Shown here: positions 16,304-25,667 of the stretch, one piece after another
How positions within the stretch are numbered: the stretch's first letter is position 1
How the letters are laid out: every line of letters begins with the position of its first letter
DNA from: Burkholderiales bacterium
GTDB lineage: Bacteria; Pseudomonadota; Gammaproteobacteria; Burkholderiales; Usitatibacteraceae
Length of the DNA: 64,000 bases
Assembly (NCBI GenBank): GCA_025359985.1
Contig: JANYDB010000085.1
Coordinates: forward strand, 1 to 64,000
Direction of reading: 5' to 3'
The notes under the pieces: generated by a model
Database searches by the model: none
What the model was told of the DNA's origin: nothing
Seen by the model: only the letters and a program-made list of their open reading frames with translations
Program-made: the position numbers and the translations under genes

Positions 16304-16665
16304 GATTTTGCGGGTTTTCTAAAAGCGGAATGCGCATTGTGCCAGTTGTTGGATGTTTGATTTTTTATCTGCTGTTGCGAACTATTTCCAGAATGATCGC
16401 ACGACCTGTTTTTAGCAGGCCAATAATGCCAAACTCTAGCACTGGTGAGGCGTTTGAGCCAACTGGCGGTATTTTTTTGGGCGCAATGATGATGCAAGTG
16501 GTTTTTTACCGATTCGTTAAATTGAAGCTTTGCGTCACGCTCGCCATAAAAATCATATTATCTGGCGTGCGGGATTTTCAGATAAATCTTGCTTAACATT
16601 GCTTCGTTGTTGCTCAATTTTTTTAGCTAGCCGCCGCGCGCTGGCAACGATTCCATCACCTTATT
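16304..16665. other. 362-base divergent intergenic region
   Basis: Lies between the divergent DUF349 and spermidine-synthase-like genes, so it should hold both promoters. It is AT-rich with several T-runs, but I see no consensus pair, stable hairpin or RNA gene. A possible 88-residue reading frame (16330-16596) has no ribosome site and no family features, and I do not call it. Confidence 0.4.
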
Positions 16666-17502
16666 ATGGCCAAAAATTCTCACAGCATTGAAGCCTCTGA
16701 AGAAGCCGGTGTGCGATTCCTGCATTTTGGCTCCGAGTGGGTTCAAGGCGCCATGCGGATTGCGCGACCTTATGCGCTGGAACTGGAATATACCCGCGAG
16801 ATGATGGGTTGTTTACTGCTGCGGGCTGAGAGCGACTGGCCCAAAAAAATATTGCAGGTTGGCATGGGTGCGGCCTCGCTGACTAAATTCTGGCATCGCT
16901 ATTTTCCGAATACGCTGCAGACGATTGTTGAAATTAACCCGGCGGTGGTGGCGATGGCATACCAATCATTCAAGCTGCCACGCGATGAGGCCAGAATTGA
17001 TATTCAGATTGCCGATGGCGTGGCCTGGATGAAAGCGGCTCAAGATGCCCGGCAGGGTAAAAAAGACAGCCATAAATTCGACTGCATCATGGTGGACGGC
17101 TATGATCAAAACGCCCGCTTTGGGGCGCTGGGCACTGAGGCGTTTTATCGCGATTGCCGTGCACGTTTAAGCAGGCGAGGTTTACTGGTGCTCAACTTAT
17201 TTGGGCGTACCCATGGCTATCGTGGTCAGATCGACAATCTGCGTGTAGCCTTTGATAATCGGGTGTTGGCACTGCCGCCAGTCGATGGTGGCAATGCGAT
17301 TGTATTCGCGGCGGTTGGCGAGGCGATTACAGTGGATTCGCAAGGGTTGAGAATAGAAGCTGAGAGGGTATATAAAGCCACAGGCTTGAAGCTTATGCCT
17401 ACCATCGCACGGATTGAACAGGTGGCGATGACAGCGGCTAACGGCGATAGGCTGTCAGGTAAAAACGAACCTGGGCGACGCACCTCTCGCAAAGTGCGTT
17501 AG
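16666..17502 (+). CDS. Spermidine-synthase-like SAM-dependent transferase
   Basis: A 278-residue class I SAM-fold protein. Residues 14-60 form the short beta N-terminal region of polyamine aminopropyltransferases (VRFLHFGSEWVQGAMRI). ILQVGMGAASLTKF (about 63-76) is the nucleotide-binding loop, TIVEINPAVV the acidic strand end, and FDCIMVDGYD (about 139) takes the place of the DxxD motif of true synthases. Members of this branch are common in Burkholderiales without a demonstrated polyamine role, so methyltransferase or synthase activity is open. The C-terminal 40 residues are basic and probably disordered. Confidence 0.75.
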   Translation: MAKNSHSIEASEEAGVRFLHFGSEWVQGAMRIARPYALELEYTREMMGCLLLRAESDWPKKILQVGMGAASLTKFWHRYFPNTLQTIVEINPAVVAMAYQSFKLPRDEARIDIQIADGVAWMKAAQDARQGKKDSHKFDCIMVDGYDQNARFGALGTEAFYRDCRARLSRRGLLVLNLFGRTHGYRGQIDNLRVAFDNRVLALPPVDGGNAIVFAAVGEAITVDSQGLRIEAERVYKATGLKLMPTIARIEQVAMTAANGDRLSGKNEPGRRTSRKVR

Positions 17503-17605
17503 CTTGTGTTGAATTTTATGTTGGAATTCATGGTTCAATTCAGGTAGAAATTTATGCTCATTGATCTGCATCCAATTGTGCTTTTGTGATGTAGGAGCCT
17601 ATGTT

Positions 17606-17683
17606 ATGAATCAATCATTGAAGCCATTAGTCAATCAGCTAGCCGCCGCGCAAATGCCACAAACAGAGCGGGGTATGTCATGA
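17606..17683 (+). CDS. 26-codon upstream ORF coupled to the cyclase gene
   Basis: A short reading frame starting at ATG 17606, with TAGGAG eight bases upstream (17592-17597), coding MNQSLKPLVNQLAAAQMPQT and five more residues. Its TGA overlaps the ATG of the cyclase (ATGA at 17680-17683). The good ribosome site and the overlap suggest a leader peptide that sets cyclase translation by coupling. The peptide has no known motif and no codon-run typical of an attenuator. Being translated is an inference. Confidence 0.4.
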   Translation: MNQSLKPLVNQLAAAQMPQTERGMS

Positions 17684-19308
17684 GCGAGCGTGCCGAAAAA
17701 CGCCATCCGGTTAAACCGGCAGGGTCTGGCGCGGGGCAGTTTGTCGCGGCTAAACCCGCAAACTATCGTCGCGCTTATTTAGTGCGCATGCTGGCACTAC
17801 CTCTGCTGGATTGGGGTGTGACTGGCATTTTTATACTCATCACCAAACGGTTTGATGTGCTCGGCATCGCGCTGGCAAATCTATTGTTGCTGGGGGTTGC
17901 GGGTTGTGTTGCCGCTTGGTGGATGTACCGCCCGATTGCACATTTTGAAGTGCTGGGCACGGGCGGCGAAGCCGCTGCGCAACGCATTCAGCAATTGCCG
18001 CGTTATAGCGCGTGGGCGGCGGGATGTCTGGTGCTGACTTACAGTCTGACCGCGTCTGCATTAGGTGTATACGCGCCTGCAGACGCAATCCTCACGGCGA
18101 TTCCGCAGCAGCTGATTGTCCTGGCCATGCTTTTTTATGCGGGTATTTTTGCCTCGTTTTATAGCTACTTTATTTATTTTTTCGTCAATGATTTGACGAT
18201 CAGAATGCGCCGTGAATTGCGCGAGCTATTGTCATTTGTACCGATTGCGCGCCAGCAAAATGTGCGTTGGAACGATGTTCCATTGAGCGAAGGTCAAGGC
18301 AAAGGCGGTCTGGCGCGCAAGCTAGCGGCTATATTCCTTGTGATCGGGGTGCTACCTGCCTTATTGCTGGGTCTGGATTTAACTTTTTTCGCCCCGATCC
18401 GTGCGGTGCAGGGGCTTACCATCGGAAACGTTATTGCGCTTGATCTGATCGCATCGCTTTATGTGATTTTGGCCTCGTTGGTGTTTGTCAGTCGTAGCCT
18501 GCTGGCCCCCACGCGCGAATTATTCGACGCACAGGAAGCGGTACGGTCAGGCAATTTGAATTACACAGCGGCGGTACTTACCAATGATGAATTGGGCGAA
18601 GTTACGGACCGGTTCAACATGATGGTGGGTGCGCTTCGCGAGCGCGATTTAATAAAGTCGGCGCTGCATCGTTATCTGAGCCCGACTGTCGCCAACGAGC
18701 TAATTGCCTCAGGCGGCTTGATCGAGTCAAAGTCGGTGGAAGCAACGGTCATGTTTACCGATATCGAGGGCTTTACGACGCTGTCAGAAACCTTGAGCCC
18801 GCAGGAGACAGTCGATTTACTCAACGCTTATTTTTCGCTGCTGAATGCGATCATCCACCGTGAAGGCGGCACGGTAAATAATTTTGTGGGCGATGCAGTA
18901 GTGGCCATATTCAATGTGCCGACGCCGAACACAAGCCATGCGTATGCGGCGATTAAAGCAGCCTTGGCGATACAGCAGGCATTAGCCGTAGACCGTTTTA
19001 CTCTGCCCAATGGGCGCTGCGTAACGTTGCCGACCCGCATCGGCATCAATACCGGCTCGGTCTGTGCAGGCTCGATTGGTTCCGCAGAGCGGCAAGGCTA
19101 TACCGTGTATGGTGATGCGGTCAATCTGGCGGCGCGCATTGAGCCCTTGAATAAACGTTACGGCACCCATACCTTGTGTTCTGAAAGGTCGGTTCAGCTC
19201 GCGATACAGCAGGGTCTGGTGCCCACATTTGTTACGCCGTTGGAACGCACGACCGTAGCAGGCCGTAGCGAGAGCGTGATGCTGTATCGTGTAGACGGTG
19301 TTATGTAG
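17680..19308 (+). CDS. Membrane-bound class III adenylate/guanylate cyclase with HAMP domain
   Basis: A 542-residue sensor cyclase. The N-terminal 270 residues contain about six membrane helices. A HAMP-like linker follows (LLAPTRELFDA...NDELGEVTDRFNMMV, about 270-325), then a class III catalytic domain (about 350-500). Metal-binding aspartates lie in VMFTDIEGFTTL and NNFVGDAVVAIF. YTVYGDAVNLAARIE supplies the Asn-x3-Arg transition-state pair. The usual base-selecting lysine before F(I/V)GDA (DKFIGDA in most adenylate cyclases) is Asn here, so substrate choice is uncertain. The start overlaps the 26-codon ORF upstream. Confidence 0.88.
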   Translation: MSERAEKRHPVKPAGSGAGQFVAAKPANYRRAYLVRMLALPLLDWGVTGIFILITKRFDVLGIALANLLLLGVAGCVAAWWMYRPIAHFEVLGTGGEAAAQRIQQLPRYSAWAAGCLVLTYSLTASALGVYAPADAILTAIPQQLIVLAMLFYAGIFASFYSYFIYFFVNDLTIRMRRELRELLSFVPIARQQNVRWNDVPLSEGQGKGGLARKLAAIFLVIGVLPALLLGLDLTFFAPIRAVQGLTIGNVIALDLIASLYVILASLVFVSRSLLAPTRELFDAQEAVRSGNLNYTAAVLTNDELGEVTDRFNMMVGALRERDLIKSALHRYLSPTVANELIASGGLIESKSVEATVMFTDIEGFTTLSETLSPQETVDLLNAYFSLLNAIIHREGGTVNNFVGDAVVAIFNVPTPNTSHAYAAIKAALAIQQALAVDRFTLPNGRCVTLPTRIGINTGSVCAGSIGSAERQGYTVYGDAVNLAARIEPLNKRYGTHTLCSERSVQLAIQQGLVPTFVTPLERTTVAGRSESVMLYRVDGVM

Positions 19309-19472
19309 AGTTAGCCTACTGATCATCGCTCAGTATGACCTGCTCAGTATCAGCTTAATTGCGCGATCATTCGCAGCTGTTTTCTTTTCCAACTTGAAGA
19401 GAAATGCGTTGGAGCGTGATGGCTTGATCCCTAATTCAAATACCAACCCTCTAAAAATAAGTAGAAAATTTT

Positions 19473-21431
19473 ATGTCGGCATCATTTCACACCGGTACGC
19501 CCGCTCATCCAGACCCACTTGATCCCGTAAATAAGGGGGGGCCGAAACAGCCATCAAAACAGCCCTCATTAGCCGACGCTGACCGGCGCGTGCTCGCTTC
19601 TTTAATTCCTTATTTATGGGATTTTCGCTGGCGTGTGGCGCTGGCCATCGGATTTTTGGTGATGGCCAAGGTCGCCAATATTGGTGTACCGCTGGTGATG
19701 AAGCAGATTGTTGATTCGCTCGATCAATCCAGTGCCGTCATTGCGGTGCCGTTTATGTTGCTAATTGCGTATGGCCTGCTGCGCCTGTCCAGCACGCTGT
19801 TTGCCGAGCTGCGTGATATTGTATTTGTGAAAGTAACCCAGCGTGCGATGCGCAACATTGCGCTTAAGGTGTTTCGCCATTTGCATGCGTTATCGCTGCG
19901 TTTCCATCTTGAGCGGCAAACCGGCGGCGTCACCCGGGATATCGAGCGCGGTACACGCGGCATCTCCACACTGCTGTCGTACATGCTGTTTTCGGTGATA
20001 CCGATCATTCTTGAAATCACGATGGTGACGGTGCTATTGGCGATCAAGTTTGATTGGACTTTTGTAGTGATTACGCTGTGTGCAATTGCGTTTTATATCG
20101 GCACCACCATTGCGATAACCGAGTGGCGCACCCAGCATCGTCGGCAGATGAATGACATGGATTCCAAAGCCAATACCAAGGCTATTGATTCGCTGCTCAA
20201 TTATGAGACGGTTAAATATTTCGGCAATGAAGAATTTGAAGCTGGTCGTTACGATAAAAATCTGCAGAAATATGAAGTAGCCGCGACCAAGAGTGAGACT
20301 TCGCTCGGCATGCTGAATGCGGCTCAAAGCATCATTATTGCCACTGCGGTTACGTTGTTAATGTGGCGAGCTTCGGAAGGTATCGTCACGCATAAGTTGA
20401 CCCTTGGCGATTTGGTGATGGTAAATGCGCTGCTGATTCAACTTTATATACCGCTTAATTTTTTAGGTGCTATGTATCGCGAGATTCGCCAGGCACTGAC
20501 AGACATGGAAAAAATGTTCCGCCTACTCGGCGAGAACAAGGAGATTCAAGACGCTGTCGATGCCCGGCCGTTGAAGTTGAATGGTGCTGCGATCAGATTT
20601 GAAAATGTGAATTTTGGCTACGACCCCAAGCGGCAGATTTTGCACGATGTCAGTTTTGATGTGCCTGCTGGTAAAACCGTGGCAGTGGTGGGATCCAGTG
20701 GTGCGGGAAAATCCACGCTGTCGCGATTAATGTTTCGTTTTTATGATGTCGGCGCCGGTAGCGATATTGGCAGTAGCAGCGGCAGTGGCAGTGGCAAAAA
20801 CAGCGGGATGCCGAGCGGACGTATTCTTATAGATGGCCAGGATATTCGTGATGTTACGCAGTCGAGCGTGCGCGCCAATCTGGGCATTGTGCCTCAGGAT
20901 ACCGTGCTGTTTAACGACACCATTCGCTATAACATTGCGTATGGCCGTCCAGGCGCGAGTGATGCCGATATTCAGGACGCGGCGCGGCGCGCGCATGTGT
21001 TGGAATTTATTGAGCGCCTGCCTGATGGCTGGGAAAGTATGGTGGGCGAGCGTGGATTAAAATTATCGGGCGGCGAAAAACAACGGGTGGCGATTGCCCG
21101 CACGCTGCTCAAAAATCCGGCCATTATGATTTTTGATGAAGCGACCTCGGCGCTCGATTCCGCTACTGAAAAAGCCATTCAGGCCGAGCTGCGTGAAATT
21201 GCCAAGGATCGCACGACACTGGTGATCGCGCATCGGCTTTCCACGATTATCGATGCCGATCAAATTTTGGTGCTTGATCAGGGCCATATTGTTGAACGCG
21301 GAACTTTTCGTGAGTTGCTGGCGCAAAATAATCGCTTTGCACAAATGTGGCGTCTGCAGCAGCAAGAAGAAGTGCAGAAAGCCAAAGCGGCCGTTCAGTT
21401 GGATGATCTGCCCGATGCAGTCCTCGTCTAA
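19473..21431 (+). CDS. Atm1/HMT1-type ABC exporter (half transporter)
   Basis: A 652-residue inner-membrane half transporter with a six-helix membrane domain (about residues 40-345) and one ATPase domain. Walker A is GSSGAGKST (about 407), the signature LSGGEKQRVA (about 531), and Walker B IMIFDEATSALD. NYETVKYFGNE in the membrane domain is characteristic of the ATM1 family, which exports glutathione-linked sulfur or metal compounds. Oddity: a Gly/Ser-rich insertion at about residues 427-450 separates Walker A from ILIDGQDIRDV, where relatives have only a few residues. No good Shine-Dalgarno precedes the ATG. Confidence 0.92.
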   Translation: MSASFHTGTPAHPDPLDPVNKGGPKQPSKQPSLADADRRVLASLIPYLWDFRWRVALAIGFLVMAKVANIGVPLVMKQIVDSLDQSSAVIAVPFMLLIAYGLLRLSSTLFAELRDIVFVKVTQRAMRNIALKVFRHLHALSLRFHLERQTGGVTRDIERGTRGISTLLSYMLFSVIPIILEITMVTVLLAIKFDWTFVVITLCAIAFYIGTTIAITEWRTQHRRQMNDMDSKANTKAIDSLLNYETVKYFGNEEFEAGRYDKNLQKYEVAATKSETSLGMLNAAQSIIIATAVTLLMWRASEGIVTHKLTLGDLVMVNALLIQLYIPLNFLGAMYREIRQALTDMEKMFRLLGENKEIQDAVDARPLKLNGAAIRFENVNFGYDPKRQILHDVSFDVPAGKTVAVVGSSGAGKSTLSRLMFRFYDVGAGSDIGSSSGSGSGKNSGMPSGRILIDGQDIRDVTQSSVRANLGIVPQDTVLFNDTIRYNIAYGRPGASDADIQDAARRAHVLEFIERLPDGWESMVGERGLKLSGGEKQRVAIARTLLKNPAIMIFDEATSALDSATEKAIQAELREIAKDRTTLVIAHRLSTIIDADQILVLDQGHIVERGTFRELLAQNNRFAQMWRLQQQEEVQKAKAAVQLDDLPDAVLV

Positions 21432-21624
21432 ACTAAACGCCAATGCGTCATCTGCAAACGCACATTCGAACATAGGCACCAATGCGGACTGCACGGAACT
21501 TGCTGTATTAGTTATTGACTAATGAGTTAGAAACGCGACTTAGCGTTCTGATTTGTATCGCGTTCATGATGGATAAATGGATCGTGCGCGAAGCGAATAC
21601 TTTTTATTAACTCTTGGAGCTATT

Positions 21625-22173
21625 TTGAAAAATACCGTGAAAAAAGGCCTTCTCTGTTTGGGCATCGTGAGCGCGTTGGGTGTGATTGCATCTACTGAAG
21701 CTATGGCGCAGGACGCCGGTTTTTTTGTCTCAGGACAAGTTGGGGCAAGCCGCTATGACATCAGCGGATCTGGCAAAGAGCGTGCTACTGCTGCTGGTGT
21801 AGGCATTGGTTACAATTTTAATCCGATGGTTGGACTGGAGCTGGGCTACAACGATTACGGTACAGCAAAAGCAAAAAATTTCAACGTAGATGGCACCGCC
21901 AAATCTACCCAGCTTTCCGTGCTGTTGTCAGGACCCATTGGCAATGAGTGGTCAGTTTATGGCCGCCTAGGAGCAGCCAGCACCGAGCGTAAAGCGAGTG
22001 GTTTTGGTGCGTCGTCAAGCGACCGCAAGACGGAAGCCGTGTATGGCGTTGGCCTTGGCTACAACTTTGCCCAAAATATTAAAGGTACGCTGGAGTATCA
22101 AAAAGTCGGCTCCACCAGCGGAGACGGTACCGGTGTTGATGCGCTAATGGCAGGCGTTAAGTTTAATTTTTAA
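21625..22173 (+). CDS. Outer-membrane beta-barrel protein (OmpA-like N-terminal type)
   Basis: A 182-residue exported protein. With the TTG at 21625 (GGAG five bases upstream) it begins with a textbook signal peptide, KNTVKKGLLCLGIVSALGVI to EAMAQ, which an upstream ATG at 21577 would bury behind 16 residues. The mature part alternates polar and aromatic residues: GFFVSGQVGASRYD, GVGIGYNFNPMVGLELGYND, YGRLGAAS, GLGYNFAQNIKGTLEYQ, ending in VKFNF with the C-terminal phenylalanine needed for BAM insertion. This is an eight-stranded barrel of the OmpA-like/opacity group. Ligand unknown. Confidence 0.85.
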   Translation: MKNTVKKGLLCLGIVSALGVIASTEAMAQDAGFFVSGQVGASRYDISGSGKERATAAGVGIGYNFNPMVGLELGYNDYGTAKAKNFNVDGTAKSTQLSVLLSGPIGNEWSVYGRLGAASTERKASGFGASSSDRKTEAVYGVGLGYNFAQNIKGTLEYQKVGSTSGDGTGVDALMAGVKFNF

Positions 22174-22252
22174 GCATAGTTGACAGCTGCAAATTGAAAG
22201 AAGCAAATTGAATTAGCAGGCGTTTAAAAAATAGTAAACTCCTTATTCGGTG

Positions 22253-22283
22253 GTCGTTTCGAGCCATTTTTGCTCGAAACGAC
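22253..22283. terminator. Bidirectional hairpin between convergent genes
   Basis: GTCGTTTCGAGC (22253-22264) and GCTCGAAACGAC (22272-22283) form a perfect 12-bp stem with loop CATTTTT. It sits between the converging barrel and hydrolase genes, 80 bases after one stop and 22 before the other. There is no long U-tract on either side, so it may be a weak terminator or an mRNA 3' stabiliser. Confidence 0.6.
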
Positions 22284-22304
22284 GCCGATTCCAGGGTTTG
22301 ATTT

Positions 22305-23099
22305 TCAGAATTGAATAAATTTTTTTAACGCGTCCAGTACCTCGCCGGGCGCTTCCTGCATCATGGCATGGCCGCTATTTTCGAGCGTCACAAGGTGGGC
22401 GTTGGCAATGAGGCTGGCCAAGGAAAAATTCGTTTTGGGCGGCGTCATCATGTCGCGTGTGCCGCTGATCATTAAGGTTGGCGCAGCGATATTTTTTAGC
22501 GCATTTTCATCCATTGAAAACGCCTGACAGGCCGCCAGACCCTTCGCCAGCACCCCGGGCCGGCTGCGCTCCAACAAGCGCTTGTAGCTCATCATCAACG
22601 AGGTACCCGGAACCGGTGATTGTCCGCATTTTGTCTGCGGCGCGTGGCCCCAGATATTGAGCATGTCAAACGCGTCCTGAGGGCGATTAAGCGCCGCGTC
22701 CAGCAGCAGTTCTGACACTGGCATCGGCATGCAACACCCCAACAATCCCAGTCGTGTGACCCGCGCCGGGTAGCGTGCGGCGAGATCGAGTGCAATCAGC
22801 GAGCCCATGCTGTGGCCCACAAAAGCAGCGTTTTTGATGGCACCGTTATCGAGCAAATTGATCAGCCAATCGGCATATTGCTCAATCGTGGTTTTGGCCT
22901 CGCCAAAACTCTTGCCATGTCCTGGCAAATCCACCGCTAAAACATTGAAGCCGTGATGTGAAAAGTAGCGCGCCTGCAACGTCCAGACGCTGTGATCATT
23001 GGCGGCGCCGTGAATGAATACGATGCCCGGTTTGAGAGGATCAAACGGTTTGCCGCCGGTGTATACAAAGGCGGGCTGTTGCTGGACGAGAAATTTCAT
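22305..23099 (-). CDS. Alpha/beta hydrolase
   Basis: A 264-residue serine hydrolase. IVFIHGAANDHSVW gives the oxyanion-hole HG, VDLPGHGKS follows, the nucleophile elbow is GHSMGS (about residue 96), the acid is in SGTRDMMTP, and the base is in NSGHAMMQEAP. The family covers esterases, haloperoxidase-like enzymes and acyl hydrolases, so the substrate is open. The ATG overlaps the stop of the MetY gene by four bases, implying co-translation; a link with homoserine ester chemistry is possible but unproven. Confidence 0.88.
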   Translation of the reverse strand: MKFLVQQQPAFVYTGGKPFDPLKPGIVFIHGAANDHSVWTLQARYFSHHGFNVLAVDLPGHGKSFGEAKTTIEQYADWLINLLDNGAIKNAAFVGHSMGSLIALDLAARYPARVTRLGLLGCCMPMPVSELLLDAALNRPQDAFDMLNIWGHAPQTKCGQSPVPGTSLMMSYKRLLERSRPGVLAKGLAACQAFSMDENALKNIAAPTLMISGTRDMMTPPKTNFSLASLIANAHLVTLENSGHAMMQEAPGEVLDALKKFIQF

Positions 23100-24433
23100 A
23101 AGCCGATAACCTTAGCGGCGGCTGACAGCGCGCGCGATAAATCTTCAATCAAATCATCGGCATGTTCAAGCCCGATAGAAAGCCGGATCGAGCCTTCCGC
23201 AATGCCGGCGGCTTTTAGAGCCTGCGCATCCATGCGGAAATGGGTGGTGCTGGCAGGGTGAATAACCAGCGATTTTGCATCGCCGATATTGGCCAGATGC
23301 GAGAATAGGCTGAGTTTTTCAATAAAAATTTTACCGGCTTCTCTGGCGCTTGTACCCCCGGCTCCACCGCCGTTTTTGCCATGCTTTATTTCAAAGCTGA
23401 TCACTGCACTGGCACCGTGTGGCAAAAGTTTTTTTGCCAATTCATAGTCCGGATGCGAAGGTAATTCAGGATGTGTAACCTTAGCCACTGCTTTGTGGCT
23501 GCCTAAAAATTCTATAATCTTGCGAGCATTCTCGATGTGCCGGGGCATCCGCACATGCAGGGTTTCAAGCCCCTGTAAAATCTGAAAAGCACTCATCGGT
23601 GCCATCGTTGCCCCGAAATCGCGCAAGCCTTCACGGCGCGCCCTCAAAGCAAATGCGGCAACCGAAGATTCTTCGGTCATCACCATCTGATGAAAGCCCG
23701 CATAAGCCTCATTCAAAGTCGGAAATTTATCGCTTGCCGACCAATCGAAAGTGCCGCCATCCACCACCACGCCGCCGATCACTACGCCGTGCCCGGATAA
23801 AAATTTGGTGGCGGAATGCATCACGATATCGGCACCTTGTGTAAGCGGGCGCGATAGATACGGCGTGGTGAGCGTCGCATCGACCATCAAAGGCAGGCCC
23901 GCCGCATGAGCAATCGCTGCGACCGCTGGAATATTGAGTACATCCAGACCCGGATTGCCGACGGTCTCGCCAAAAAGCAGGCGGGTGTTGGGCTGAATCG
24001 CGGCGGCCCATTGATCGAGGTCACGGCTATCCACAAAAGTCGTTTCAATACCAAATCGCGGCATGGTGTAACTCAGCAGATTGTGCGAACCCCCATAAAG
24101 CGCATTGGCGGCTACGATGTGGCCGCCCGCGCCCATCAGGGTCGCAATCGCCAGATGCAGTGCTGCTTGCCCGCTGGCGGTCGCAATCGCTGCGGGTGCG
24201 GCTTCCAGCGCCGCCATGCGTTCTTCAAACACCGCCACAGTTGGGTTGGAAATGCGCGAATAAACATGGCCCGCACGTTCTAAGTTAAACAGCGAGGCCG
24301 CTGTTTCGGTGTCCGGAAATACAAACGCTGCGGTTTGGTAAATCGGCACAGCCCGCGCACCATGCGTGCTATCGGGTGATTGTCCAGCATGAATGGCGAG
24401 GGTATCAAGATGCGGATATTGAGGTTTTGACAT
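23096..24433 (-). CDS. metY: O-acetylhomoserine (thiol)-lyase family PLP enzyme
   Basis: A 445-residue Cys/Met-metabolism PLP enzyme that sulfhydrylates O-acetylhomoserine to homocysteine. Conserved parts: TLAIHAGQSPD, GHVYSRISNPT, ATASGQAALH, the cofactor aspartate in VDATLTTPYL, and the PLP lysine in HSATKFLSGHG. The MetY branch is favoured over MetB or MetZ by length and the N-terminal motif, but specificity between branches is not certain. I prefer the ATG at 24433; a TTG at 24451 would add six residues. Neither has a clear Shine-Dalgarno. No SAM riboswitch was recognised upstream. The hydrolase gene overlaps its end. Confidence 0.88.
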   Translation of the reverse strand: MSKPQYPHLDTLAIHAGQSPDSTHGARAVPIYQTAAFVFPDTETAASLFNLERAGHVYSRISNPTVAVFEERMAALEAAPAAIATASGQAALHLAIATLMGAGGHIVAANALYGGSHNLLSYTMPRFGIETTFVDSRDLDQWAAAIQPNTRLLFGETVGNPGLDVLNIPAVAAIAHAAGLPLMVDATLTTPYLSRPLTQGADIVMHSATKFLSGHGVVIGGVVVDGGTFDWSASDKFPTLNEAYAGFHQMVMTEESSVAAFALRARREGLRDFGATMAPMSAFQILQGLETLHVRMPRHIENARKIIEFLGSHKAVAKVTHPELPSHPDYELAKKLLPHGASAVISFEIKHGKNGGGAGGTSAREAGKIFIEKLSLFSHLANIGDAKSLVIHPASTTHFRMDAQALKAAGIAEGSIRLSIGLEHADDLIEDLSRALSAAAKVIGL

Positions 24434-24577
24434 AAGTTTAGGTGCGTTCAAATAAATTTAAATAGATTCAATGATGATTCAGATAGTTGCAAGTGAAATA
24501 TAAGAGTTTGCGTAAAGTCTTGCCATGTTGGACGCCATTTGCTAAGGTATATCCTCATTCACAAAAATGACATAATT

Positions 24578-25588
24578 ATGCAGCGTTCAATTCAAACCAT
24601 TAAGTACCTGCTGGTTTATTTTATCGTGATGGTGCTGGCGGGTTTTACTATGCCTGTAGCCTACGCCAAAGCCATTAAGAAGCCTGCGCCCGCACATCGC
24701 AAAAAAGCGCCCAGGCAAGTTGCCGTACCTGACTTCGGTCACGACGGCGGGCCTAATTTGTTATCACATGCTGCGCTGGTGTTTGATCAAGCCACGGGCC
24801 GTGCCATTTACGCCAAAAATGCGGATAACGTAGTGCCGATTGCATCGATCACAAAATTGATGACCTCAATGGTAGTGCTCGAAGGCAAACAAAATCTGGA
24901 TGAGCCGATTGTGATTGTGCAAGCGGATGTCGATACGATCAAAAATTCCCGCTCGCGTCTTCCCGTTGGAACCGTATTCCGGCGTGAAGATTTAATGCGT
25001 CTGGCGTTGATGGCGTCTGACAACCGTGCGGCCGCTGCGCTGGGCCGTACTTATCCGGGCGGTACTGCCACATTTGTTGCAGCTATGAACACTAAGGCAA
25101 AATCATTGGGGCTCATCAACACGCGTTTTGTCGATCCCACTGGTTTGGCGCCCGGCAACGTCGCCAGCCCGCAAGACTTGGCACTAATGGTGTCAGCCGC
25201 TGCCAGCTTTGATTTGATTCGTAACTTCTCGACAGCGCCTGCGCTGAACGTAACACTGCCGAATTCAGGTCGCCAGATCGGTTTCAATAATACCAATTCA
25301 CTGGTTAAAACAGATGGCTGGAATATTGGCCTTTCCAAAACCGGCTTTATCAATGAAGCCGGTAAATGTCTGGTAATGCAGGCCATCATCGGCACCAAAC
25401 CCGTTGTCATCGTACTGATGGATTCATTGGGAAAATTCACCCGTATCGGGGACGCCAATCGGATCAAAAAATGGATCGAAAGCGGTAAGGCTACCGCGGC
25501 CCTATCGGTAACACCTGTCATGCCTGCGGGGCTTGGCCCAACGCTTCTTCCCGGCGCGGTTGTATTACTTCCGGTAAAAGCGATATAG
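24578..25588 (+). CDS. pbpG: Penicillin-binding protein 7/8-type D-Ala-D-Ala endopeptidase
   Basis: A 336-residue periplasmic serine peptidase that cuts peptidoglycan cross-links. The signal peptide covers about residues 1-31 (hydrophobic core LLVYFIVMVLAGFTM). It is followed by a basic Lys/Pro stretch. The three active-site motifs are present: S-I-T-K in IASITKLMTS, SDN in MASDNRAAA, and KTG in LSKTGFINEAGK. Length agrees with PbpG. An in-frame TTG at 24539 would add 13 residues before the signal peptide, so I use the ATG at 24578. Confidence 0.9.
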   Translation: MQRSIQTIKYLLVYFIVMVLAGFTMPVAYAKAIKKPAPAHRKKAPRQVAVPDFGHDGGPNLLSHAALVFDQATGRAIYAKNADNVVPIASITKLMTSMVVLEGKQNLDEPIVIVQADVDTIKNSRSRLPVGTVFRREDLMRLALMASDNRAAAALGRTYPGGTATFVAAMNTKAKSLGLINTRFVDPTGLAPGNVASPQDLALMVSAAASFDLIRNFSTAPALNVTLPNSGRQIGFNNTNSLVKTDGWNIGLSKTGFINEAGKCLVMQAIIGTKPVVIVLMDSLGKFTRIGDANRIKKWIESGKATAALSVTPVMPAGLGPTLLPGAVVLLPVKAI

Positions 25589-25667
25589 CGTTAAATGTCG
25601 TATGCAATCCGGTTGAATTTGACGCGTCTAGAGCGACAGATAGCGCATTGTGAGTTAACATCAATGC

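Noticed and set aside
16330-16596. 88-codon frame in the divergent intergenic region
   Set aside because: No ribosome site, no family features, and composition like intergenic DNA.
16625-17651. Exact 15-mer AGCTAGCCGCCGCGC repeated upstream of two neighbouring genes
   Set aside because: A few exact 15-mer repeats are expected by chance.
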